Source: Saccharomonospora azurea NA-128
Lineage (GTDB): Bacteria > Actinomycetota > Actinomycetes > Mycobacteriales > Pseudonocardiaceae
Reading direction: 5' to 3'
Assembly (NCBI RefSeq): GCF_000231055.2
Contig: NZ_CM001466.1
Location: forward strand, 4,695,720-4,758,332
DNA: 62,613 nucleotides
In this document: piece by piece, positions 37,445-45,440 of the stretch
Layout: each line of letters opens with the position of its first letter
Position numbering within the stretch: position 1 is the first letter of the stretch
The notes under the pieces: generated by a model
What the model saw: only the letters and a program-made list of their open reading frames with translations
Databases searched by the model: none
Told to the model about the DNA's origin: nothing
Made by a program: the position numbers and the translations under genes

Positions 37445-37957
37445 ATGTCGACACCCCGATGGCTCACGGAGGAGCAGCAACGCGTGTGGCGCGAATTCTC
37501 GGCCGCCGTCGACATGGTCCGTGGGCACATCGAGAACCAGCTGCAGCGCGACGCGGGGATGCCCACGACCTACTACGCGGTCCTCGTCGCGCTGTCCGAG
37601 GCGCCCGGCCGGGTGCTGCGGATGAGTGATCTCGCGCGGGCCACCCGCTCGTCCCGGAGCAGGCTCTCGCACGCCGTCGCTCGCATGGAGGCCAGCGGAT
37701 GGATCCGCAGGGAGGCCTGCCCCACCGACAAGCGAGGTGCGTTGGCCCACCTCACCGACGCCGGGTTGGCGGCCATCCGAGACGCCGCTCCCGGGCACGT
37801 CGACGCCGTGCGCGAGGCCTTGTTCGACGCCCTCACCCCGGAACAGGTGCGCGAGTTGGGTGCGATCAGCGTCGCCATCCGCACCCGGTTGGAACCGGAG
37901 TGCGACCGCGTCGCGGAGGCGAGCACCGACGGCGGCGAGACCGTCGAACCGAGGTGA
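37445..37957 (+). CDS. MarR family transcriptional regulator
   Basis: A 170-residue winged-helix repressor. The HTH is at about residues 58-85 (LRMSDLARATRSSRSRLSHA), followed by the wing VARMEASGWIRREACPTDKR with the D-x-R-G family mark (TDKRGALAHLTDAG). Dimer helices lie at both ends. It probably represses itself and yceI through the GTTGAG..CTCAAC site; ligands of such regulators are often phenolic or oxidising compounds, unknown here. Confidence 0.9.
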   Translation: MSTPRWLTEEQQRVWREFSAAVDMVRGHIENQLQRDAGMPTTYYAVLVALSEAPGRVLRMSDLARATRSSRSRLSHAVARMEASGWIRREACPTDKRGALAHLTDAGLAAIRDAAPGHVDAVREALFDALTPEQVRELGAISVAIRTRLEPECDRVAEASTDGGETVEPR

Positions 37958-38019
37958 GCGAACGGACGCGGGACACACCCGAAGGGGCACGGAACGCCGA
38001 CATCGCGACGGCTCGATAG

Positions 38020-38058
38020 GGTTTGCTTGCCGAGTCGACCCCTACTCGCCAGCAAACC
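38020..38058. repeat. Inverted repeat in the pgsA promoter region
   Basis: GGTTTGCT (38020-38027) and AGCAAACC (38051-38058), perfect 8-bp arms 23 bases apart. The left arm overlaps a TAGGGT -10-like box (38017-38022) and the right arm ends 9 bases before the pgsA ATG, so it could be an operator or a hairpin hiding the start. Confidence 0.5.
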
Positions 38059-38067
38059 TAGGATCAG

Positions 38068-38682
38068 ATGCTCAACATCTTCGCGCGCGCGTCCGTGTCT
38101 CGTGTCACCGACCCGATCGGTGCCGCCCTGGTGCGCGCCGGGCTCACCCCGAACGCGATGACGCTCATCGGTACCGCGGGCGCCATCGCCGGGGCACTGA
38201 TCTTCTTCCCGACCGGGATGCTGCTCGCGGGCACCTTCGTGGTGTGGGGCTTCGTCATGCTCGATCTCCTCGACGGAGCGATGGCGCGCGCGAAGGGCAG
38301 TACGCCCTTCGGGGCGGTGCTCGACGCGACCTGTGACCGGCTGGTCGACGGCGCGCTGTTCGCCGCCATCGCCTGGTGGGGGTTCGCCGTGGCCGACAAC
38401 CCGCGCGTGGCGGCGGCCGCGCTCGTGTGTCTGGTGCTCGCGCAGGTCATCTCGTACGTCAAGGCCCGCGCCGAGGCGTCCGGTTTCGGTGACGCCGCCA
38501 ACGGCGGACTCGTCGAACGTGCCGAGCGGTTGATCATCGCGTTGGTCGGAACGGGACTGCAGGGACTGGGACTGCCGTACACCGTCGAGGTGTCGCAGTG
38601 GCTGCTCGCCGCGCTGTCGGTGATCACCCTGGTCCAGCGGATCGGGGCGGTGGCCACGGCGGCCGGAAAGGCGCGACAGTGA
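38068..38682 (+). CDS. pgsA: Phosphatidylinositol phosphate synthase
   Basis: A CDP-alcohol phosphatidyltransferase making phosphatidylinositol phosphate from CDP-diacylglycerol and inositol phosphate, the first step toward PIMs. Among 204 residues with about six membrane helices the catalytic motif is complete: DLLDGAMARAKG followed by G and the D-A-T-C-D pair (D-x2-D-G-x2-A-R-x8-G-x3-D-x3-D, about 68-91). Position next to the PatA- and PimA-like genes makes this the inositol enzyme, not the PgsA of phosphatidylglycerol synthesis. ATG 38068; the weak AGGAT site is close. Confidence 0.93.
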   Translation: MLNIFARASVSRVTDPIGAALVRAGLTPNAMTLIGTAGAIAGALIFFPTGMLLAGTFVVWGFVMLDLLDGAMARAKGSTPFGAVLDATCDRLVDGALFAAIAWWGFAVADNPRVAAAALVCLVLAQVISYVKARAEASGFGDAANGGLVERAERLIIALVGTGLQGLGLPYTVEVSQWLLAALSVITLVQRIGAVATAAGKARQ

Positions 38683-39644
38683 GCAGGCAGCGACTCGTGG
38701 ACTGGGGCTACGCGGCTGGCTGGCGGCTCGTGCCGAAGCTGCCGGACGCGTTCGTCACCACCGCCTTCGCCGTCGGGGCCGACATCGCCGCGAAGCGCAA
38801 CCGCGGCGGCGTCGCCCGGCTGCGCCGCAACCTCGCCAGGGTGGTGCCGCAGGCGGGCCCCGTCGAGCTGGAGGACCTGACCCGACGAGCCATGCGGTCC
38901 TACGCCCGGTACTGGCAGGAGGCGTTCTGCCTGCCGTCGATGAGCGCCGACGACGTGCGCGAGCGGGTCGACTTCACCGGCATCGAGTACCTCGACGCGG
39001 CCCTGGAGGAGGGCAACGGCGCGGTGATCGCGCTGCCGCACACCGGCAACTGGGACGTCGCCGGGGTCTGGCTGGTCGCGCACTCCGGCAGCTTCACCAC
39101 GGTGGCGGAGCGGCTGCGGCCCGAATCGCTGTACGAAAGGTTCGTCGCCTACCGCGAGTCGCTCGGGTTCGAGGTCATCCCCGCCGACGGCAGTGTGTCC
39201 TTCCGGACCCTGCTGCGCCGGTTGCGGGAGAACAAGGTGGTGTGCCTGGTCGGCGACCGCGACATCAACGGCTCGGGTGTGCCCGTGACGTTCTTCGGCG
39301 AGAAGGCGACCTTCCCAATGGGGCCGGCGCGCTTGGCTCTCAGCACCGGCGCGGCGCTGCTGCCCGCCGGGTGCTGGTTCACCGAACGGGGCTGGGCCGT
39401 GCGGGTGCACCCCCGGATCAGGGTCAGCAGCCGGGAGGAGGTGCCCGCCGCCACCCAGGCCATCGCCGACGTCTTCGCGGGCGACATCGCCGCGCACCCC
39501 ACGGACTGGCACATGTTGCAGCCGTTCTGGCTGGCCGACCGTGCTGCCGCCGAGGACGGGACGGCCGCCGCCGACGGGGCGGAGCGGAGCGCGACGTCCG
39601 CCGGTGGCTCCGAGGTCGGAGCCGACGAACGGAGTGCGTCATGA
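38679..39644 (+). CDS. Phosphatidylinositol mannoside acyltransferase, PatA-like
   Basis: A 321-residue acyltransferase of the LpxL/HtrB-like family. In mycobacteria PatA adds palmitate to the mannose of PIM1/PIM2 on the inner face of the membrane. The catalytic H-x4-D is seen in ALPHTGNWDVAGVW (about residues 122-135), and the conserved VVCLVGDRDINGSGVPVTF then FFGEKATFPMGPARLAL follow. The C-terminus is an Ala/Glu-rich tail of about 40 residues. GTG 38679 overlaps the pgsA stop and its stop overlaps pimA (ATGA). Confidence 0.93.
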   Translation: MSRQRLVDWGYAAGWRLVPKLPDAFVTTAFAVGADIAAKRNRGGVARLRRNLARVVPQAGPVELEDLTRRAMRSYARYWQEAFCLPSMSADDVRERVDFTGIEYLDAALEEGNGAVIALPHTGNWDVAGVWLVAHSGSFTTVAERLRPESLYERFVAYRESLGFEVIPADGSVSFRTLLRRLRENKVVCLVGDRDINGSGVPVTFFGEKATFPMGPARLALSTGAALLPAGCWFTERGWAVRVHPRIRVSSREEVPAATQAIADVFAGDIAAHPTDWHMLQPFWLADRAAAEDGTAAADGAERSATSAGGSEVGADERSAS

Positions 39645-40786
39645 GGATCGGGATCGTGTGCCCGTACTCGTTCGACGTGCCCGGGGGAGTGCAGGGACAC
39701 GTCGTGGACCTCGCCAAGGCGCTGCGTTCACTCGGCCACACCGTCTCGGTGCTGGCGCCCGGTGACGACGGCGCCGCGCATCTTCCCGACTTCGTGCAGC
39801 CCGCCGGGCGTTCCCTCGGCATCCCCTACAACGGCTCGGTGGCGAGGCTGCAGTTCGGGCCGGTGTCCTACGCGCGGGTACGGCGTTGGCTCCGCGACAA
39901 CGAGTTCGACGTCCTGCACCTGCACGAGCCGACGGCGCCGAGCCTGTCGCTGCTCGCGCTCATGGTGGCCGAGGGACCCATCGTCGCGACGTTCCACACC
40001 TCCACGCCGCGGTCGCGCACGCTGGCGGCGTTCGAACCGGTGCTGCGCCCGCTACTGGAGAAGGTGACCGCACGGATCGCCGTGTCCGCGCTCGCGCGGC
40101 GCGTCCAGGTCGAACACCTCGGCGGGGACGCCGTGGAGATCCCCAACGGCGTCGACACGTCGTTCTTCTCCGGCGCCGAGCCGCTGGAGGGCTACCCCCG
40201 CGACGGGGGCACGATCGGATTCGTCGGCCGCTACACCGAACCCCGCAAGGGGATGGGCGTGCTCCTCGACGCGCTGCGTGTCCTCGCGCCGGAGCTGCCG
40301 GCGCTGCGGCTGCTCGTCGTCGGCCGCGGCGAGGCGGAGACGCTCCACCGCGAAGCGGGCCCCGAACTCGCGTCCCGGCTCGATCTGCTCGGCCAGGTGG
40401 ACGACGAGACCAAGGCGCGGGCTCTGCGCAGCGTGGACGTCTACTGCGCGCCGAACACCGGCGGCGAGAGCTTCGGCATGATCCTCACCGAGGCCATGGC
40501 GGCGGGCACTCCCGTCGTGGCCAGTGCGCTCGACTCCTTCCGCCGCGTGCTCGATGACGGCAAGGCGGGCGTGCTGGTGCCCACCGGCGACTCCGACGCG
40601 CTCGCGGACGTGCTGCGCGGGCTTCTCGCCGACCCGGTGCGGCGTGCCAGGCTCTCCGACGCGGCGACGGAACACGTCGCGCGCTACGACTGGGGCACCG
40701 TCGTGCGACAGGTTGTCCGGGTCTACGAGACGGCGATCGCGGCCGATCCGCGCAAGGTCGGCGCCGAGACCGGCGTCCTGCGATGA
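39641..40786 (+). CDS. pimA: Phosphatidylinositol alpha-mannosyltransferase
   Basis: A GT-B fold, GT4 family enzyme that transfers mannose from GDP-mannose to phosphatidylinositol, starting PIM and lipoarabinomannan-type lipids. In 381 residues: MRIGIVCPYSFDVPGGVQGH with the Gly-Gly loop, HLHEPTAPSLSLLAL, then the C-terminal domain with IGFVGRYTEPRKGMGVLLDA and the donor-site E-x7-E in GESFGMILTEAMAAGTPVV (about 284-302). ATG 39641 overlaps the PatA-like stop. The next gene overlaps its stop too. Confidence 0.95.
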   Translation: MRIGIVCPYSFDVPGGVQGHVVDLAKALRSLGHTVSVLAPGDDGAAHLPDFVQPAGRSLGIPYNGSVARLQFGPVSYARVRRWLRDNEFDVLHLHEPTAPSLSLLALMVAEGPIVATFHTSTPRSRTLAAFEPVLRPLLEKVTARIAVSALARRVQVEHLGGDAVEIPNGVDTSFFSGAEPLEGYPRDGGTIGFVGRYTEPRKGMGVLLDALRVLAPELPALRLLVVGRGEAETLHREAGPELASRLDLLGQVDDETKARALRSVDVYCAPNTGGESFGMILTEAMAAGTPVVASALDSFRRVLDDGKAGVLVPTGDSDALADVLRGLLADPVRRARLSDAATEHVARYDWGTVVRQVVRVYETAIAADPRKVGAETGVLR

Positions 40787-41292
40787 CCACACTGCTCGTG
40801 CTGGCGCTCGTCGCCGCACTGGTGATGGCGGGCGCGCTGTGGTTGGTCGCGACGGCCAACCGCCTCGACCGCCTGCACGTGCGGATGGACGCGGGCTGGG
40901 CCGCGCTCGACGCCGCGCTCGCGCGCCGAGCGGTGGTGGCGAGGGCGGTGACGGCGAGCGCACTGCGAGGCGACGACGCCGCGGCGTTGCGGGCCGCGGC
41001 GGACACGGCCGAGTCCGCCGCCCGGCCGGAGCGTGAGGCCGCGGAGAACGAGCTGACCCGCCGGCTCGCCGACGTCGACCGGAGCGTGTTGCCGGCCGCG
41101 CTCACCGACGAGTTGAACGACGCCGAGGAGCGCGTGGTCATCGCCCGGCGGGTCTACAACGACGCGGTGCGCGACGCCCTGGCGTTGCGGCGGCGTCGCC
41201 GCGTGCGGTACTTCCGCCTGGCGGGAACGGCCCCCACCCCGGAGTACTTCGAGATCGCCGAGCCAGATCTGGCGAACCCGCCGACCTCCTGA
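40783..41292 (+). CDS. LemA-like small membrane-anchored protein of the PIM cluster
   Basis: A 169-residue protein with one N-terminal membrane helix (LLVLALVAALVMAGALWLVA, residues about 4-23) followed by a long helical region, NRLDRLHVRMDAGWAALDAA and a second set of Ala/Glu/Arg helices with VARRVYNDAVRD, which resembles LemA-type bundles (the N-R-x-x-x-L and Y-N-x-x-V marks). The mycobacterial gene after pimA (Rv2609c) joins a similar membrane part to a NUDIX domain; no G-x5-E-x7-R-E-U-x-E-E NUDIX box occurs here or downstream. ATG 40783 overlaps the pimA stop. Function unknown. Confidence 0.7.
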   Translation: MTTLLVLALVAALVMAGALWLVATANRLDRLHVRMDAGWAALDAALARRAVVARAVTASALRGDDAAALRAAADTAESAARPEREAAENELTRRLADVDRSVLPAALTDELNDAEERVVIARRVYNDAVRDALALRRRRRVRYFRLAGTAPTPEYFEIAEPDLANPPTS

Positions 41293-41307
41293 CCCCCACT
41301 GCCCGCC

Positions 41308-41521
41308 CCCCGACATCGTGTCCGCGCTTCCCGTACGCGTGTCCGCACTTCCGGTACGCGTGTCCGCGTTTCCCGCACGGGTGTCGCCGGTGTCTGCGAC
41401 GCCGGGACGTCTCCGACGACACGACGTGCGTACGCGAACTGCCAACACGTGAACGCAGGCCGCGGACACGCGTACGCGAGGTGCGGACACGCGTGCGCAG
41501 GTCGCGGACACGATGTCGGGG
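41308..41521. repeat. 21-bp repeat element A (3 direct and 4 inverted units)
   Basis: The unit is GTGTCCGC, six variable bases, then CGYACGC, exactly 21 bp. Direct copies: 41318-41338, 41339-41359, 41360-41380. Inverted copies: 41428-41448, 41449-41469, 41470-41490, 41491-41511. All abut without spacers. The ends are CCCCGACATC (41308-41317) and its reverse complement (41512-41521), so the whole forms one long inverted structure around a 47-base centre. It lies between the converging LemA-like and EF-G2 genes. The same family recurs at 58600. Confidence 0.92.
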
Positions 41522-41548
41522 TTCCCAGGTGGGGGTGGGGCAGGCCGG

Positions 41549-43681
41549 TCAGGCCTTGGCGTGCTCCCGCGCCGCCGACTTCTGCGGGGCCGGCTCGTAG
41601 CGCGCGTGGCGGCGGGTGAAGCTCGCCCGGCCCGAGGTGAGGGACCGCAGGTCCACCGCGTATCGGACGAGCTCCTCCGCCGGCACCTCGGCGCGGATGA
41701 GGGTCGATCCGCCCTCCAGGGACTCGGTGCCGAGTACCCGTCCTCGCCGCGACGACAGATCGCCCAGCACGGTGCCCAGGTAGGAGTCGGGGAGTCGGAC
41801 GACGACCTCGTCGAGCGGTTCGAGCGCCACGAGCCCGGCCTTGGCGGCGGCGTCCTTCACGGCGAGGGCGCCGGCGGTCTGGAACGCCGCGTCGGAGGAG
41901 TCGACGCTGTGCGCCTTGCCGTCGAACAGGGTCACCCGCACGTCGACGACGGGATCGTCGCTGCCGATGCCGTTGCGCAGTTGCGCGCGCACGCCCTTCT
42001 CCACGCTGGGGATGAACTGGTGCGGCACGACACCGCCGACGATGCGGTCGACGAACTCCACTCCGGCGCCGCGTTCGACGGGTTCGACCGTGACGTCGCA
42101 GACCGCGTACTGCCCGTGCCCTCCGGACTGCTTGACGTGCCGCCCGTGCCCGTCGGCTCGGGTGCGGAACGTCGTCTTCCGGCTGGTCCGGACGGGTTCG
42201 GTGGTCACGTCGGCGCCGCCGGAGCGCAGCATCGACAGCACGACGTCGGCGTGGGCCTCGCCCATGCACCACAGCACGAGCTGGCGCGTTTCCGGGTTGC
42301 GTTCCAGCCGTAGCGTCGGGTCGCCCGCGACGAGCCGGGACAGGTTGCGGGCGAGCACGTCCTCGTCACTGCGGTTGCCTGCCACGACGGCGACGGGCAG
42401 CAGCGGCTCCGGCATCGCCCACGGTGTCATGAGCAGTGGGTCGCCGGGCTCGGACACGGTGTCGCCGGTCTCGGCGGACGTGAGCTTGGTCAGCGCGCAG
42501 AGGTCGCCGGCGACGCAGTGGGGCACCTCGCGGAGAGCGGCGCCGAGGGGCGAGTACAGGTGGGCGACGCGTTCGTCGGCGTCGTGGTCGTCGTGGCCTC
42601 GGTCGGTGAGGCCATGGCCGCTGATGTGCACGGTGCGTTCGGGGCGCAGTGTCCCCGAGAACACGCGCACCAGCGACACGCGGCCGACGTAGGAGTCGAC
42701 GGCCGTGTGCACGACCTCGGCGGCGAGGGGCCCGTCGGGATCGGACGACAACCGGGGGTGGGGGATGCCGTCGGGTGTGGTGGCGACGGGCGGTGCGTGT
42801 TCCAGCGGCGACGGGAAGGCGCGGGCGATGCCGTCGAGGATCTCCGCCGTGCCTACTCCGGTCTCCGCGCAGGCCGGGATGACCGGATGGAACGAGCCTC
42901 GGGCCACCGCTTTCTCGAGGTCGGTGACGAGGGTGTCCTCGGAGATCGGTTCGCCCGCGAGGTAACGCTCCATCAGCGACTCGTCCTCGCTCTCCGCGAT
43001 GATCCCCTCGATCAGTGCGTCGCGTGCGGCGGTCAGTCGCTCGGCGTCGTCGGAGCCGACGTCGCCGATCCGCGGGGGAGAGCCGTGGGAGTAGTCGTAG
43101 CGCCGCCCGGTCACGAGCCCGACCAGCGCGGGCTCACCGTCGCCGGTCGGGAGGTAGAGCGGCGAGACTCCGGCCCCGAAGGCCTCCTGGCAGGCCGTGA
43201 TCGTCGCGTCGACGTCCGCGCGCGCGTGGTCGAGGCGCGAGACGACGACGGCGCGGGGGAGTTCCACGGCGGCGCACTCCTCCCACAGGGACACGGTCGC
43301 GGGATCGACTCCGTGGCCTGCGCTGACCACGAACAACGCGGCGTCGGCGGCGCGCAGTCCCGCGCGGACCTCCCCGACGAAGTCGGCGTAGCCGGGGGTG
43401 TCGATGAAGTTGATCTTGACGTTGCCGTGGACGACGGGGGCGACGGCGAGCCCGACGGAACGTTGCTGGCGGATGGCGGCCTGGTCGTGGTCGCACACCG
43501 TGGTGCCCTCGACGACGGATCCGGCTCGGTTGATGGCGTTCGCCGCGACGAGCAGGGCCTCGGTGAGGGTGGTCTTCCCGGATCCGGAGGGACCCACGAG
43601 TGCGACGTTGCGTACCTTGCCGGGGTCGTCCACGGCGAACCCGGCCGCCGAGCCGCTGGTCTTGACGGTCTTCTCGGCCAT
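41549..43681 (-). CDS. fusA2: Elongation factor G-like protein (EF-G2)
   Basis: A 710-residue EF-G paralogue with all five EF-G domains but divergent GTPase motifs. G1 is VGPSGSGKTTLTEALL (about 28-43) where EF-G has A-H-x-D-x-G-K-T; G3 is DTPGYADFVG; and in place of N-K-x-D there is SRLDHA. Domain IV has GHGQYAVCDVTVEP and the C-terminus FTRRHARYEPAP. Such EF-G2 proteins (Rv0120c-like) in mycobacteria do not support normal translocation, so role is unclear. ATG 43681 follows AGGAGG; the frame stays open 90 bases upstream without a better start. Alone, divergent from pdxS. Confidence 0.9.
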   Translation of the reverse strand: MAEKTVKTSGSAAGFAVDDPGKVRNVALVGPSGSGKTTLTEALLVAANAINRAGSVVEGTTVCDHDQAAIRQQRSVGLAVAPVVHGNVKINFIDTPGYADFVGEVRAGLRAADAALFVVSAGHGVDPATVSLWEECAAVELPRAVVVSRLDHARADVDATITACQEAFGAGVSPLYLPTGDGEPALVGLVTGRRYDYSHGSPPRIGDVGSDDAERLTAARDALIEGIIAESEDESLMERYLAGEPISEDTLVTDLEKAVARGSFHPVIPACAETGVGTAEILDGIARAFPSPLEHAPPVATTPDGIPHPRLSSDPDGPLAAEVVHTAVDSYVGRVSLVRVFSGTLRPERTVHISGHGLTDRGHDDHDADERVAHLYSPLGAALREVPHCVAGDLCALTKLTSAETGDTVSEPGDPLLMTPWAMPEPLLPVAVVAGNRSDEDVLARNLSRLVAGDPTLRLERNPETRQLVLWCMGEAHADVVLSMLRSGGADVTTEPVRTSRKTTFRTRADGHGRHVKQSGGHGQYAVCDVTVEPVERGAGVEFVDRIVGGVVPHQFIPSVEKGVRAQLRNGIGSDDPVVDVRVTLFDGKAHSVDSSDAAFQTAGALAVKDAAAKAGLVALEPLDEVVVRLPDSYLGTVLGDLSSRRGRVLGTESLEGGSTLIRAEVPAEELVRYAVDLRSLTSGRASFTRRHARYEPAPQKSAAREHAKA

Positions 43682-43879
43682 GACGGCCTCCTGCGACGCT
43701 GGCGGATGTGTGCTTTCGAGGACACACCCGATCGGCACGCGTGGCAAGGCGGGCGGTGAGTGGGGGGCCATCGAGGTGAAGTGGCCTTCTGGAATCGGCC
43801 GCGAATGGACGCCTTCGGCAGTCCACGTCCGACCTACGCTGGGACCGTCAGCTCAGCAAACAGTGTGGAAGGAACTGCT

Positions 43880-44794
43880 GTGTCGAACGAGCGCTCCAGT
43901 GGCTCTGCCGAGGTTCGGACCGGTACCGCGCGGGTCAAGCGGGGCATGGCGGACATGCTGAAGGGCGGTGTGATCATGGACGTGGTCACGCCCGAGCAGG
44001 CCCGGATCGCCGAGGACGCCGGCGCAGTGGCCGTCATGGCCCTCGAACGCGTTCCCGCCGACATCCGTGCGCAGGGCGGTGTGGCGCGCATGAGCGACCC
44101 TGACCTGATCGACGGCATCATCTCCGCGGTGTCGATCCCGGTGATGGCGAAGGCGCGGATCGGACACTTCGTCGAGGCGCAGGTGCTGCAGTCGCTCGGC
44201 GTGGACTACGTCGACGAGTCCGAGGTGCTCACCCCCGCCGACGAGGCCAACCACATCGACAAGTGGGCGTTCACGGTGCCGTTCGTGTGTGGCGCGACGA
44301 ACCTGGGCGAGGCGTTGCGGCGGATCAACGAGGGCGCCGCGATGATCCGCTCCAAGGGCGAGGCGGGCACCGGCGACGTGTCCAACGCGACCACGCACAT
44401 GCGGCGCATCCGTTCGGAGATCCGTGCGCTCGCGGCCCTGCCCGAGGACGAGCTGTACGTGGCGGCGAAGGAGTTGCAGGCCCCGTACGAGTTGGTGCGG
44501 GAGGTCGCCGACACCGGCAGGCTGCCCGTGGTGCTGTTCACGGCGGGTGGCATCGCCACCCCCGCCGACGCGGCGATGATGATGCAGCTCGGCGCCGAGG
44601 GCGTCTTCGTCGGTTCCGGCATCTTCAAGTCCGGTGACCCGGCCAAGCGGGCCGAGGCCATCGTGAAGGCCACCGCGTTCCACGACGACCCGGACGTCCT
44701 GGCCAAGGTGTCGCGGGGCCTCGGTGAGGCCATGGTGGGCATCAACGTCGACGAGCTGCCCGCACCTCACCGGCTCTCCGAGCGCGGGTGGTGA
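43880..44794 (+). CDS. pdxS: Pyridoxal 5'-phosphate synthase subunit PdxS
   Basis: PdxS condenses ribose 5-phosphate, glyceraldehyde 3-phosphate and ammonia to PLP; ammonia comes from PdxT. The 304-residue TIM barrel has [19 protein letters not shown], the first catalytic Lys region [15 protein letters not shown] and the second in [16 protein letters not shown], and phosphate-site [16 protein letters not shown] then [13 protein letters not shown] 43880 follows GGAAGGA (43867-43873). A TACGCT box at 43835-43840 may be its -10. Its partner pdxT is 1.75 kb downstream behind a regulator and two transport genes. Confidence 0.97.
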   Translation: MSNERSSGSAEVRTGTARVKRGMADMLKGGVIMDVVTPEQARIAEDAGAVAVMALERVPADIRAQGGVARMSDPDLIDGIISAVSIPVMAKARIGHFVEAQVLQSLGVDYVDESEVLTPADEANHIDKWAFTVPFVCGATNLGEALRRINEGAAMIRSKGEAGTGDVSNATTHMRRIRSEIRALAALPEDELYVAAKELQAPYELVREVADTGRLPVVLFTAGGIATPADAAMMMQLGAEGVFVGSGIFKSGDPAKRAEAIVKATAFHDDPDVLAKVSRGLGEAMVGINVDELPAPHRLSERGW

Positions 44795-44804
44795 CGCGGC
44801 CGGA

Positions 44805-45374
44805 TCACGCCTGTTCGGAGATCAGCACGGCCATCGTGTGCGGTTCCAGCGCCCGGAAGACGTGCGGCACGTCGCCGGGGTAGGCGATGTAGTCGCCCGG
44901 ACCGAGCTCCACGGGGTCGTCGAGGAGTCCCACGAGTGCGCGCCCGCTGCTCAGCACGACGTGTTCGACGATGCCGGGCATGTGCGGCGCGGACTCCCGG
45001 GGGCGGTCGGGCTCGGCCTGGACGAGGTAGACGTCGCGGCGGGTGTGGGGTGGCGAGGGGGACAGCAGCGTGGCGACGTAGTCGGCGCGCTCGGCGGAGA
45101 ACCGTGGTCCCTCTCCCGCCCGCACGACCTGCACCTTCGGCTTGACGGGTTCGACGAGCTGGGCGAAGGAGACGCCGAGGGCCGTGCTGATCGCCCACAT
45201 CGTCTCGACGCTCGGGTTGCCGGTGCCGGATTCGAGCTGTGACAGGGTCGACTTCGCCACACCGGCGCGGCGGGCGAGTTCGGTGAGCGACAACCCCGCC
45301 TTCAGCCGTTCGCGCTGCAGCGACGCCGCGATGGCCGCGAGTGGGGCGCCGCCGTTGTCCCTGGTCTCCGTCAT
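44805..45374 (-). CDS. XRE family regulator with cupin domain
   Basis: A 189-residue regulator: an XRE helix-turn-helix at about residues 18-55 (AGLSLTELARRAGVAKSTLS then QLESGTGNPSVETMW), a linker, and a cupin barrel (MPGIVEHVVLSSGRALVGLL, GPGDYIAYPGDVPHVFRALE). HTH-cupin proteins sense small molecules, often amino acids or polyamines. ATG 45374 is chosen on GGAG 8 bases upstream; the frame reaches an ATG at 45422 with no site. Divergent from azlCD, which it likely controls. It converges on pdxS with 10 bases between stops. Confidence 0.9.
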   Translation of the reverse strand: MTETRDNGGAPLAAIAASLQRERLKAGLSLTELARRAGVAKSTLSQLESGTGNPSVETMWAISTALGVSFAQLVEPVKPKVQVVRAGEGPRFSAERADYVATLLSPSPPHTRRDVYLVQAEPDRPRESAPHMPGIVEHVVLSSGRALVGLLDDPVELGPGDYIAYPGDVPHVFRALEPHTMAVLISEQA

Positions 45375-45376
45375 GT

Positions 45377-45415
45377 TGTTCGCTCCACAAGTCCGCTTGT
45401 TCGGCTTGACGAACA
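45377..45415. promoter_or_regulatory. Operator candidate with TGTTCG half-sites upstream of the XRE-cupin gene
   Basis: TGTTCG at 45377-45382 and 45398-45403 (21 bp apart, two helix turns) with the reverse CGAACA at 45410-45415, the last two forming a 6-6-6 inverted repeat. A TGTTCA at 45426-45431 may be a further half-site. The first overlaps the ribosome site of the XRE-cupin gene, fitting autoregulation. Confidence 0.5.
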
Positions 45416-45440
45416 CGGTCATCCATGTTCAGTCTAGAAG

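Noticed and set aside
41340-41511. Small proteins with a seven-residue repeat that seem encoded by the 21-bp arrays (also 58600-58791)
   Set aside because: 21 is a multiple of three, so the arrays stay open in most frames on both strands and give repeats such as VSALPVR. No ribosome sites, and the inverted halves give different peptides; this is an artefact of the period.
41308-41521. CRISPR array
   Set aside because: Units abut with no spacers, half are inverted, and no cas gene is in the window.
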